Shown in pieces: positions 10,291-20,891 of a DNA stretch of 64,000 nucleotides. Under the pieces are notes generated by a model, which searched no databases, was not told where the DNA came from, and was given only the letters and a program-made list of their open reading frames with translations. The stretch is from Portulaca oleracea. Taxonomy: Eukaryota; Streptophyta; Magnoliopsida; Caryophyllales; Portulacaceae. Made by a program: the position numbers and the translations under genes. Numbering within the stretch: position 1 is the first letter of the stretch; every line of letters starts with the position of its first letter. The DNA lies in contig CM055870.1 in NCBI GenBank assembly GCA_029582165.1, positions 42,267,513 to 42,331,512 on the forward strand. Direction: 5' to 3'.

Positions 10291-11239
10291 CTCCTAGAAG
10301 CTTCCTTAAGACCACAGATGGTCTCTTGAAGTTTACAAGTTATTCCAACAAAAGACCACTAATTTGTGTCAAGTACACACCTTTCTTCAAAATTTAATTT
10401 TGAAGTCAGTCTTGATGTCTATCTTAATGAACCCATGCTTTGCCTTAAAACCCTCCTATGCCTGATGACTCACACCTTTAGACAAATCAACCGAGATCTA
10501 AACTTGGTTGTATGCATGGAGTCTGTCTTAATTAGACCTTATGGAATCTTGACTTGCTAAAGCTTCTGTGTTGTAGGTAGAGTCATTACTTTCTAAAAGT
10601 AACATCTCACGCTCATCCATAGAAGATCGAGAACTATGTGGTTGACGGAGTTGTTTACCTGACCTTGCTTGGAGTAATGTTCATGACACCTCCTCCTCAA
10701 CGTTTTGAGGAACTTCAACTGCGTCAACCTTGTTCTTAATTTTCCTACCAATAGGAAAATTTGAACTAGGATCAAGTAGCGGAGTTTCAGGTGATGATTA
10801 TAGTGTTTTGTATCTCTCGAACTTCGGTAAGTTCAAAAACTCTCCCACTCTTTCTTTTAGAGAATAACATCTCTAAGAAGAAAGCATTTTGAGACACAAA
10901 TACTTTCCTCTACAACATTTTGTAGAAGTGATACTCCTTTCTTTTAGAAAACGGTTCAAGAAGCTCTCTTCTCCATATCATATATGATGTCTTCTCCAGT
11001 GCTTCAGATAATCTCAGTAATTAGAGCTATGGTTAACTGTGTATATCCCCAAAAGGTAATCGACAATGTTGACTCAACCATCATTGATCGCACTATATCT
11101 AATAAAGTGTGATTTCTCTTTTAGATATGTCATTGAGATGTCGTATTCCTAGAAGAGAGAGTTATGAAACAATTCCACATTTTCTGGAATGGTCAGTGAA
11201 ATCATGGCTCAAATACTTACCTCCTCAACCATGTTGAAG

Positions 11240-11520
11240 GGTTTTGATTTTCTTGCTAAGTTGGTTTGGTACTTCACTTTGAAACTCTTTGAACATTTCG
11301 AAGGATTTGGACTTGTGGCGTTTTAAGTAGATATACCCATATCTACTAAAATTGTCATTGAAAGTGATGAGAAAGTACCGTAAACCTTCTTCTAGCACTA
11401 GCGCTCATTGGCCCACATACATCAATATGTTTGCATCCTAATAAGTCATTAGCTTGTTCACCAATTCCAATAAGAGGTGATTTTAGTCATCTTACCCATC
11501 AGGCATGCTTTACAAACATT
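11240..11520 (-). pseudogene. copia GAG-pre-integrase and integrase N-terminus, remnant
   Basis: The minus strand reads VCKACLMGKMTKI (about 11461-11517), the hallmark C-x-x-C-L-x-G-K-M of the region before copia integrase. It is followed, after frame breaks, by DVCGPMS and then DNFSRYGYIYLKRHKSKSFE (about 11300-11362), the integrase core. Stops and indels separate the blocks. A second, more diverged copy of the same region lies at about 11.8-12.0 kb. Confidence 0.75.
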
Positions 11521-14500
11521 AAACTTTTCAAAGTTTATGTTTTCCAAAGTCCTGCACTATGCAGTTTTCTAAATGCATTTCTGATTAATATGACATAAGC
11601 TTATAGTGCTAGAATTGTGTTTCATTTGAGTCATTTGTTCAAACTCGTGGCTCAACCATTAGCATCCTTTCGATCGTATCTAGGTGCTCTCATTGTTTCG
11701 CCAAAACTACTTTATTTTGGAAATCTTTAAACTATTTTGACATTCCAGCTTCAGATGAATCTCATAGACATGAATCACCATGTGTTATTTTATTCATCTT
11801 TGAAGATTTGAAGTAATTCATCCCTTGTACTTGTGCTCAATTGGACTACATACATCCATATGCATGAGTGTTTGTTGGCACATTCGCCTTTTCTTGTAAA
11901 AGGTACAGTCATGCTTTGCAGGCATCATATGTTTCAAAGTCTTATCATTCAAAAGTCTATCACTGTGACGCTTCTGAATGCGCTCTGATTTGCATGACTT
12001 AATAGATAGTTACAAGTTTTATGTTTGAACATGAGTTATTCCTTTTAAACCTTTTGGTTTCGATGTGTTGTGTGTGTTTATCCGAGATCCTCTCTCTCTC
12101 TAATTGAGAGCTCGAAATCAAATTTCTACTTATAATGAGAACATAGAATCACCTATAAATTTCTCTTATAATTCTTGAGGAAATGGATAAACAAGCAACT
12201 CTTCATGAGAAGCTACAACTAATTGCATATTCCCTTTTGTAGGCTGACTCTCATCCTTCAAAGCACATCTACTTTGCTGTATATCCTGCAAATTTGCATA
12301 AATGCGAGTTTCACATCCGATATCTAATACTCAAAGTGGGTTTAATAAAGGTAGTGTGTATCATATACGCATTTGCCTAGAATTGAAATCATATCTCAAG
12401 TCTTCCTTATAGTTATTCACGCTCCGAGTGTCATATATACATGATCTGGTTGTTAACCGGTTGCTGTCATTGGTTGGGTTTGTACAACTGTTTGTCCTTA
12501 CCTTTCCTTTGACTTCTTGTCTTTGATAGATTTCTTAAATCTTATTTTTCCTTTCACTAAAAGACTATCTTTGGTCGCCAATCTTTTGGCTAAAGGGGAT
12601 ATGAGGTTTCTCATGTTTTAAAATAGTCAAATTATTTAAGAAGATGAGTGCCAACAATTGGCTCTTATCTAGCTCAACCGAGACTATCTGGTTATTGGTT
12701 TCATATTTATAAACTCTAAGTAGTTCGATGAACTTGGTTATGAGTTGGTAATATTAAAATCTTTCCTCTAATCTTCAAACATTTTGAAGTTAAAGGAATA
12801 CTATGACATTACATGTATTCATTTGGCTTGATTGACCTCTAAATATTGATGCCTAGCTCAATGTTATATCAAAGACATGTTCCTTTTATTCGCCTCCAAG
12901 ACAATCTTGTGATGGTGATGTCATTTGGAGTAATTGTTTTCTCTTTCTCAAGGAGAAAACAATATTTTATTAGTGGTGGATGTTTGAGTGAAAAAGACAT
13001 AAATAATTGTACAAGACAAAATTGTTTCATTTTAGTTATTATTCATCAAAAGAAATTAAACTAATTTTAACTTCAAATCAAAACACTTTAACAACTCTCA
13101 TTTAGTGTTTTAATTTACAAAGACCCACAAGACTCATGGGCTCAAGTGGACTTTGACCCAACAAAACTCGATCCCATGTTATCTTTGGTGGATCATCTTA
13201 TGATCGATCATTCAAAACGACTCTTGGCAAGAAATTTGTATCGAATACAATATTTCTCTTCCTCTGCTCTTGGCCCAAAACCATTTTGATAGCCAATTTG
13301 AATTGACCTAGCTCCCACCCTACTTATTAATGATGGACAAATAATTCTCTTTGGCTTTCTTTATTTATCCATCTAAGTGGTGTTTCGATAGGTTGAACAA
13401 TAATTCAATTTAGAGAGTATGTTTTATTATCCTAAGCATGCGATTTAGGTTAACTCTTTCGAAAAGCATAAAAGGCATAATAAAACATGCAATAACGAAT
13501 TTAAACCATAAATAAAACCCCTAGTATGGCCACCTAGACTTAATCAAACTAATTTTTAACTAAGTCTTGATAGTCTTCAAGAAAATCTTCTTGGGTTTTG
13601 CAACTTCATTGGATGGGTTCCCACTCGAATCATCACCTCCATTGCTGTTGGGCTCCTACTCAACTTGATGTCTCCAATTACAACAAATTTACGATTTAGA
13701 CCTCACAATTGAGTCCTTACATGAATTAAAATAAACTTAACTGAAATTAAAATTTAAAATTAATTCAATGACGGCACGCAGGCCGTATTTCACCCAACCC
13801 GATACGCACACCGGTAAAACCGACTATCTATGGCCATACTAGAAGCACATGCAAACAGGTAATATTGCAATAATTATATCAGATATAACACATGCTTAAA
13901 TAACAAATTATAAAGGCATATATATAATTGCAATATAACACATAAGGAAATAAATACTAAATAAAATTTCCTAAAAGGTTTGCATGATTAATATAATAAA
14001 CAAATTCCAAATTTTATCTTGTTTACCTAAACAGATTTTGGATTTTATACCTATACACACAAAATACTCTATTTTCCTAAAATCAAGAAATCTAAATGAT
14101 ATTATATCTTTTAAAGATATTATAATTTTCCGAAACTTTACAAAATAATAGATTTTATGCCCATTATCTGATTTAGTAGAAATAGGATTTAATAATTAAT
14201 TTCTAAAATTAGTTACAAACCCTAAAGCACACGAATTCACCAAAACAGCTGGCAACACGGTCCGTGTTGGATCAACACGGTTCGTGTTGCTTCCCAGTGT
14301 AGGTTAATTTCGTGAATGAAAAACATAAATAAAATTATCATAACTTATCGAATTTAAAGATTTCATATCACAGTGTTATCTAAAAACCCAATATGAATAT
14401 TTTCCAGAATTTTAATAATTTTCAAAAGATTGTAAAATTTTAGGGAATTAAACCTTTTAATTCTCCGTTCAAGAGGAAAATAAATAATAATAGTCCGCTA

Positions 14501-15489
14501 AGTTTAAAAATAAAACTTTATAATTTTCCCATACAGTAGGTTCACTTAATATGCTACTGTAAAAATTTCAGATTTTCAGCAAATTTCGAAAATTAGAATA
14601 AAATTCATAAAAGTAAACAATTAGACTTTTCTGTTAATATGACAATTAAAGGAAAATTAGTAAACGATTTCGAAATTCACGAAAATTTTATCCATAACAG
14701 AATGGTTACCCAGTAACCTACTGTAAAATGTTCAGAAAATTTGCAAAGTTCTATAAATATACAAAATTCAGGGAAGCAACAAATTTATTTCTCTTAGATC
14801 TGAAAATCTAAATTAAAAACTATAATTTGACCGAATAAATTTACGGAAAATTTTTTCCCTAAAAGTATGGTTACCCAGTAACCTACTGTAAAAATTTCAG
14901 AAGTTTTACAAATTTCTACAAATTTATAAAATTCAGAGAATTAAACGTATTTTAATTCACTTCAGATATGAAAACTCGAGTAAAAATCCATTTTAAATGG
15001 GAAAAATATACAAACATTATGGAAAGTCCATAACACTTCCAGAAACCTCCAGTAAAAATTTCAGAAATTTTCGAATTTGTTTGATATTTTATTTCGATTT
15101 TTCATATTTACCGTAAATAAACTAAATAAGAAAATAATTCTACAAAACCCTATTTTGCGAATTTTAACCTATTTCATGTGTTTCCTAATGTTTAACAATA
15201 TTAAAAAAGATTGTTTCTAAAACATTCAAAAATAAATCAAGTTCATGCTATATTTAACGATTAAACAAACATAAAATCGATTAATTAAAGGCAATAAGAA
15301 ACAAATAATAACAAAGCATGAAATTTTACAATAAAATCTCATATTTATTATCATGAACATTAAAGATTAAAAATTTCATAAAGATTCAAAATTTTAGGCA
15401 TAAATCTACTCTAGCATATTCATAATATAATTCAACTATTGACAAAATTACTTATGAATACAAGTACAATACTTTAGCATGCAATTGGT
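11521..15489 (-). other. copia internal region, 5' half (gag side), decayed
   Basis: AT-rich and full of stops on the minus strand, with no intact Gag. A duplicate pre-integrase-like block occurs at 11.8-12.0 kb. At 14254-14285 there is a pair of the LTR words (AACACGGTCCGTGTT and AACACGGTTCGTGTT, cores 14257 and 14277, 20 bp apart), about 1.2 kb from the 5' LTR. At 14700-15060 a phrase with GGTTACCCAGTAACCTACTG recurs several times with drift. Confidence 0.5.
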
Positions 15490-15502
15490 GGCTCTGATAC
15501 CA
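15490..15502 (-). other. copia primer binding site (initiator tRNA-Met type)
   Basis: The minus strand reads TGGTATCAGAGCC one nucleotide after the 5' LTR end, the standard complement of plant initiator tRNA-Met. Confidence 0.95.
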
Positions 15503-15503
15503 C

Positions 15504-16362
15504 TGTTAGGTTTTAGTTTATCTATTTCTTAAACAAATACAGATTAATTGACGGAATATTCATAACTATTATAAAACAATTAATCATAACAATTGTAGAT
15601 GCTTTAGTAATTATACCTGATCGCTAATTCCTGCTGATGAAGAGGTTGAGCTTCCAGATCCCAACGCTGAAATCCTCTACTGAAAAGTCCACGCAGCATT
15701 CCGGGAACCCGATTGCTAGATCAACCCGATCAAGACGAATCTCAATCTAAGATGTATGTAAGATTGTTTCGGGAAATAGAGAATGTTTCCTGAAACTAGA
15801 ACTGCAAACTAAAAGAGAGAAGAACTCAGGAAATCACCATGATATCTCTCTAAGAGTCTTAGGCAGTTGGTGTTGAATAATCTCTCCTAGAGACCCCTTT
15901 ATATAGTGTTTAGAAAACCTAGGGAAAGGGTTCAAAACCCTAAAGGGCCGACTTAACGCAACGGCGGATTTCTCAGGCCCAACACGGTCCGTGTTGAATC
16001 AACACGGTCCGTGTTGGTCTCCAGAAAGTCCATTAACTCGGCCCATGAACACCACGGACCGTCGTATCTCAACACGGACTGTGTTGGGTCAACACGATCC
16101 GTGTTGAACCCAATTCGGTCCGTGTTGGGCTGATTTCTCACATAAATCAATTTCCAACTTTTCTAAACGTGATACAATGTCACTTAGGTTACATACATTG
16201 TTCCAGGGCACTGACTTGTGTAACGCAGTAGGACCAAATAATATAGTTGTAATTAAACATATTTAATTACTAATTATAGAGGTCTCTAGCAAGATATATA
16301 ATTACTATATTACTTTGGTTTAATCTCCGTGTATATCGAACATTGTCGGGACATTTCCAACA
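15504..16362 (-). repeat. copia 5' LTR
   Basis: 859 bp, the partner of 7637-8496, with TG/CA ends on the minus strand. It keeps the same word array with cores at 15984, 16004, 16054, 16074, 16094 and 16115 and the same TATA-like box. Confidence 0.95.
15898..16121 (-). promoter_or_regulatory. copia LTR promoter: TATA box and phased ACGGTCCGT array
   Basis: TATATAAA (minus strand) at 15898-15905, with six inverted-repeat words upstream at 15981-16121. Core spacings are 20, 50, 20, 20 and 21 bp. The most intact word is AACACGGTCCGTGTT. The nearest word is 76 bp from the TATA box. Confidence 0.7.
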
Positions 16363-16367
16363 GGATA
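16363..16367. repeat. Target-site duplication of copia element, right (GGATA)
   Basis: Matches 7632-7636. Confidence 0.95.
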
Positions 16368-17149
16368 CCCCTTAACCCTCCTCCTATATCGCTTTGCGAC
16401 GGAGAGGCGAATGGAAAAGACCGTGTTGGGAGGGTATAGCCCATTTATGGGTCGTCCAATTCCCGAAAGTAAGGCTAATACTGACTTTTGAAATGAAGAA
16501 AAAAAAGAGAAAAAGAAAAAGCAATTTTGTTGGTAAAACCAACCCAACAAGAGAAAAAGAAAAAGTTTTTGCTTCTAAAAAGAGTGGGGCCTCTCCTTGC
16601 ATCACCTACGGCCCTCACCAAGCCAAGGGCGACCAAATGCGAGAGAGGGCAACGCTTCTCTTGGTTGTTTCGCTGTTTTAGGACACGAGTCTTTAGAGTC
16701 TTTTGGTTCCAGTTAGAACCCACTTGCACATATTTGCACATAGGGTTTCGCTTGGTATAAGGTGTAGGGAGTTGAAAATCTTCAAGATTGACCTTTATCT
16801 GATATAGGTGTCTGTGAGATGCTCCTAACGGTTGCTTTTGGAGGCTTAATAATGTTTTCTTAGTTTAGGTTGCGAGATCTTTTGAATCAAAACCTTTGCT
16901 TTTCTTTCCTTTTGTTTTCTTCAGTTTTGTTTTCACTTTTCCTCTCTCCCTTTTCTTTGGCTTTTGTGGGCACAGCCGCTACAAACCCTCACGAGTCCAT
17001 CTCGTCCACCCGGGCTGCCGGGGGGTTCAAAGGGCTAGGTGCATACGCTAAATGCATCCGTTTCTCTCCCACAACAGAGGAGTTAGTGTTAGTTTAGTTA
17101 GTTTTTGTCTTGTTTTGCTCGAGACGAGCAAAAGTTTAAGTGTGGGGGG
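16368..17149 (+). other. 3' UTR of Athila-like element 2, downstream part, with hairpins and polypurine tract
   Basis: No supportable ORF; A-rich 16495-16575 gives only low-complexity frames. Hairpins: ACGAG-TCCAT-CTCGT (16991-17005), CCCGG-GCTG-CCGGG (17009-17022), GGTGCAT/ATGCATCC (17038-17059), TTTTGCTCG-AGA-CGAGCAAAA (17113-17133). The tract AAGTGTGGGGGG at 17138-17149 directly precedes the LTR. Confidence 0.7.
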
Positions 17150-18716
17150 TGTTTAGGCCCAATTTTGTGTCTAAATACCGCCTAAATCCTTAGGCTTTTG
17201 ACTTATTTCGTAGCTTAATTTAATAACTTTTAATGCGTTTTTGGTAATTTTTTAGATTTCGGAGTTTTTACTCAAAACGTGGTAAAAAGGGCCATTTTGC
17301 ACCTATTTTGGGGATCCCGAGATTTCCAGAGTCTTGGTCGAGTCGAAGTCAAAGGAATGCGGAAAGGCCGGGCATGTCAAGGCACCCAGAAGGCCTTTTG
17401 AAGCCGAGCTGGACCGTGGCCACGGTCATGATGACCGTAGCCACGGTGGGATCAAGCTACGCCAAAGGGAAGAAGAAATGGGAGTCGAGCAAGACCGTGC
17501 CCACGGTCAAGTTGACCGTAGCCACGGTGGGTTCATGACCTGTCTAAGTGTAGAATTGGCCGAGCAAGATCGTGGCCACGGTCTTGGGAGACCATAGCCA
17601 CGACGGTGCAAAGGAGCGAAAAGTTATCTGCCCTAATCGCCAGACCGTACCCACGGTCCAGGGGCACCGTGCCCATGGTGCTGCGAAGAGAAGAGAGAAA
17701 TCGCCTGCACTATGCAGGACCGTGTACAGTCGCCGTGCCTCATAAACCGTGCCACGGCCTCATAGACCGCGTTTTTACATTTAGCAAAGTGACGAGTTTT
17801 GAGTAACAAACTTGGATTTTATATATTGGTTTTAGGTCTTTTAGCTGGATATCATCTATTATCCTATCTTAGAAAACACTTTATCATACTTTCATCATAT
17901 TTAAGCTTTCAATTAGAGTGATTAGTGAGAGTTTATACTTAGATTATTGTTCTTGCATTGGATTCTATTGGATTCCTATTTGAAGTTTGAAGATTATTCT
18001 TATCTTTGGAGTATTGGAGCTTTATTATTCTGGAGTATTTCCTTTGGCATCGAAATCAATGAGCATTTGCATTTCTTAACCTTTCTCTCTTTAGTTCATT
18101 ATTTACTTGTCAATCTCGATCTGTTTTGTTATTATAATTGTTGGTGTTTGTTGATTGTTTTTTATTGTTAATTTGATTATCCTTTTAAGCATGAATGAAG
18201 TTGTTGATGTTATTAGCATGTTAGTTAGGATGTTTAGAGGCTAGAACCCTAATGGGTTAGGGAGATATTAGGGAGGTGAATGGTATATTAGGATTAGGTT
18301 AGCAATTTTAGGAGTAATTAGTAGTGGAATCAACTTCCCACTCCTATCCTTCCTTTAAGTAGGATGTGTTTGGGGTACGAAAGACCTCGAATACATCCAA
18401 CACTAGAGTTGGAACGTTGGAATTGAGATAGTTAGTATTCTATTCGCGAAAGCAAATAGAAGCTAACAAGAGAATCCCGTTCTTTTAACCCCCCGGGTCT
18501 GTCGAAGGATTTTGGGGAAGTTAATCCGGATTATCCTTGAAAAGGGAAATCTGGTGGGTTTATCTTAACGGAATTCTCATTTGATTCTACTATCTTATTG
18601 CCTCCTAGTTGTGAAACCTTTGTCCAAATTGCCATTTGCATCCCGAAGTCTCCCGACACCCATTGTTCCCCTTTTTGACCGAACCTTAGTATGTTTGTGC
18701 TGTTTTTACTCTAAAC
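17150..18716 (+). repeat. 3' LTR, Athila-like family B
   Basis: Starts TGTTTAGGCCC after the polypurine tract. It contains the GACCGTGGCCACGGTC array (17412-17731), TATATATT at 17820 and an AT-rich transcribed part. The end is uncertain; CTCTAAACA at 18716 is the best TG...CA candidate (about 1.57 kb), but no second LTR is present to confirm it. Confidence 0.65.
17412..17827 (+). promoter_or_regulatory. LTR-B promoter: four paired palindromes and TATA box
   Basis: Pairs start at 17412/17433, 17493/17514, 17568/17590 and 17643/17664. The first member of each pair is GACCGTGGCCACGGTC or a one- to two-base variant; the first is a perfect 16-bp palindrome. Within-pair spacing is 21, 21, 22, 21 bp; pair-to-pair spacing is 81, 75, 75 bp. 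TATATATT follows at 17820. Confidence 0.75.
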
Positions 18717-18766
18717 ATCTCATCATTTCATGACCGTAAACCCTACCTAGAGTCAAGTAGTCATAG

Positions 18767-19385
18767 CTAAGGCCCCTCGCTCCTTGAGAAAGAATGATAA
18801 AACCCGGGTCTACAAACCACGTTACAGCCTCTAATCTCTTTTTCTGTCTTAGCATCGACCCACGAGACCGCCTTAACTTCTCCGTCTTCAGAAATCATGA
18901 GACTTGGATCAAAGCTTGGGTTGGACAGAGCAGAAATAAAGGCATAAGCTTCAGACTTCTCTATGACAGCTTCTTGTCCAAACAGCATGCCAAAAATGTT
19001 GCTTCCGGCAAGATGAGTCCATTCTAATGGAGGTTGTTTGTCCCGAGCGAGAACAAAGATAGTAGCCATATTAATGGAGCAATCATCAAAGACTTCTAGC
19101 CCAGCGACTTGAATTCCCTGGTTCTTTAGATAGAATGGCTCAGGAAAACCCATAGTAGGGGAAGTCATCACCTTCCTTAACAAATTGTCCATTCAGGGTA
19201 AGTGGATAGGGCTTCATCTGGAATAAAGTGGGAGGATTGTTCATCCTCTTCTGTTCAACGATAGCCATCTTTGCGAGCCTGACCTCCTTCTCAGTTGGTT
19301 TGTAGCGTAGGCCAAATCTTCCTTTCTGCTTAAAAGTCTTGAACACCAGAGGAATTTTGTTTTTCGGATTCCTCCCTAACGGCAT
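18767..19385 (-). pseudogene. Ogre pol segment after the protease
   Basis: Two frames (19385-19140 and 19192-18767), one interruption between them. The first contains KQKGRFGLRYKPTEKE, resembling the Gly-rich G-patch-like stretch that follows the protease in Tat/Ogre polyproteins. The second is about 140 residues without a domain I recognise, ending at a stop at 18767-18769. It precedes the missing RT. Confidence 0.55.
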
Positions 19386-19403
19386 CCCAGGGAAATATCA
19401 TTT

Positions 19404-20078
19404 TCACTTGAGCATAGCATGTACCTTGAGATTTGAGTAGGGGTCGAAGTCCAAATGTGCTTCATCCTGGCTCATCATTGCCACAAGCTCAAAGTTGTGG
19501 AGTTCTTTGTCCATTAAGTTGTGCTCCACTTCGAGAGTTGACTGTTTAGGAGTGAAAACAACATTGATAGACTCTCCCGAGATGGTGATCACCTGACCTT
19601 GTACCAACATTTTTACCTTCTGATGTAGGGTGGATGCTATAGCATTACACTCGTGAAGCCACGGCCTCCCTAATAGCAAACTAAAGGAGGCCGGAATGTC
19701 TAGCACCACGAACTTCACATTCGGAGGGATGTTGTCGGTAGTAATGGGAAACACTACAGATCCGACCGATTTCCGAGGTGAATTGTCATAAGCCTTGAGT
19801 TGCACACCATTTTGAGCCAAATGTTGTTGCATTACCAATTTCTGTGCCGTCTTCCAAGGGCACACATTTATAGATGAACCATTGTCAACCAAAACTAGTG
19901 GGATGGTTTTGTTGGAGCATTGCACTGTGAGGTATAAGGCTTTGTTGTGAGATGCTCCTCCTTGAGGTAAATCTTCAATCCCAAAAGTAATCATCTCTTG
20001 TTGGGTGGTCACATGAGCAACCATGGATTCCGGAGTTGTTGTAGGCGATACCATGAGTGTTGTATGGGCGTCCAACAT
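19404..20078 (-). pseudogene. Ogre aspartic protease (retropepsin-like)
   Basis: Open for 224 codons. The active-site region reads VLVDNGSSINVCP (Asp-Asn-Gly in the D-T/S-G position, followed by the hydrophobic flap side), with the second hydrophobic box VLDIPASFSLLLGRPWL typical of retroelement retropepsins. The protease would process the Gag-Pol polyprotein. Asn in the middle position of the triad is unusual, and the flanking frames are broken, so activity is doubtful. Confidence 0.7.
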
Positions 20079-20081
20079 CTT

Positions 20082-20882
20082 CTATCTACGAACATGTGAT
20101 GTGCATATGAGTTTCCATATGGTGACCTCAGCCCTAGTCTTTTTGAGTTGAGAAAGAAGAGGGTCTTCAGGAGAGGTCTGATTGTCACTGTCAGTCGTTG
20201 GTGTAGGGTTAGGAATAGCCACTGGGATGGTGGTATTCCTGTTATTATTGTGGCGGCCAGACCGAGTAAGGAATGCCACATCATATGGTTCATCTTTCTC
20301 CATCCATTCTGTCTCGGAATGCTCGTGCTCATCATCCTCGTCACTGTCCCAAATACCATGGATGAATAGACCTTCCGGGAACCCAACTATTTCAGGGACA
20401 AGTTGCCTTTTCTTCAATCAAAGCGGAGGGGTCGAAGCTGAAATCCCCACATAGAATAGCATTTGCATGCTCTGGCATAGGATTGCTTTGATTGTTTGGT
20501 TTCTTGGCAGCTTTTGGCATTGGTAGCGTCCCTGCCCTTATCATATCTTCTATCTTGTTCCTTAAGGTCCAACATTTCTCAGTGTCGTGCCCTCAGCAAT
20601 GGTGATAGCGGCAAAATTGGTTGGCATCCCAGTTCCTGCCTTTGATTTATGACTCTTCTTTTGGTAAGGGCAAACCAGGATACCCTTCTTGACCAGACGG
20701 TCGAGAGCCTGAGAGTAAGGGACATCCAATGGTGTATAAGTCTCATATTTCGGTTTGTAAGGCCCCTTGCGCTGGTTAGAGTTTGTCTCCATAATTTTAG
20801 GAGGGTGGCTAGCTGCACTAGTAGCCCTCCTGTTGGAGCTGGACCCTTTCCATCCAGGCGAAGTTGTCTTATTATTGTGCAT
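20082..20882 (-). pseudogene. Ogre Gag C-terminal region with zinc-binding-like segment, frameshifted
   Basis: Three overlapping minus-strand frames are needed. One frame reads FCRYHHC, then a stop, then GHDTEKCWTLRNKIEDMI, the Tat/Ogre Gag-end signature with Cys and His spaced like a zinc finger. The stop in that motif and at least two frame changes show decay. It connects Gag (20892) to the protease (20078). Confidence 0.65.
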
Positions 20883-20891
20883 AGCTTCTAA

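Larger units (their letters stand above)
7637..16362 (-). mobile_element. Ty1/copia-type LTR retrotransposon, complete in structure, coding region decayed
   Basis: The 8726-bp element has two LTRs (7637-8496 and 15504-16362) that begin TG and end CA, flanked by GGATA on both sides. The PBS next to the right LTR and the purine tract next to the left LTR put it on the minus strand. Minus-strand translation gives recognisable but broken copia domains in pol order: GAG-pre-integrase and integrase at about 11.2-11.6 kb, RT C-terminus at 9.8-10.3 kb. LTR divergence over the first 420 bp is roughly 6% by eye, so it is not young. A GAG-pre-integrase-like region seems to occur twice. Confidence 0.95.
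5213..18716 (+). mobile_element. Athila-like LTR retrotransposon 2 (3' half), split by a copia insertion
   Basis: The two segments are 5213-7636 and 16363 to about 18716. They contain an env-like/ORF downstream-of-pol remnant (5222-6242), a 3' UTR, the hairpin row, a polypurine tract at 17139-17149 and a 3' LTR from 17150. Removing 7637-16362 and one copy of the GGATA duplication rejoins the 3' UTR without a gap. The right end is uncertain: 18716 is a CA-ending candidate before the minus-strand Ogre sequence begins. Confidence 0.7.

Noticed and set aside
16394..16760. Several Lys/Arg-rich or Phe-rich frames on both strands
   Set aside because: Low-complexity AAAGAAAAAG sequence in a 3' UTR; no motif.
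17308..17806. Plus-strand frames of 66-87 codons
   Set aside because: Translations of the LTR-B palindrome array.
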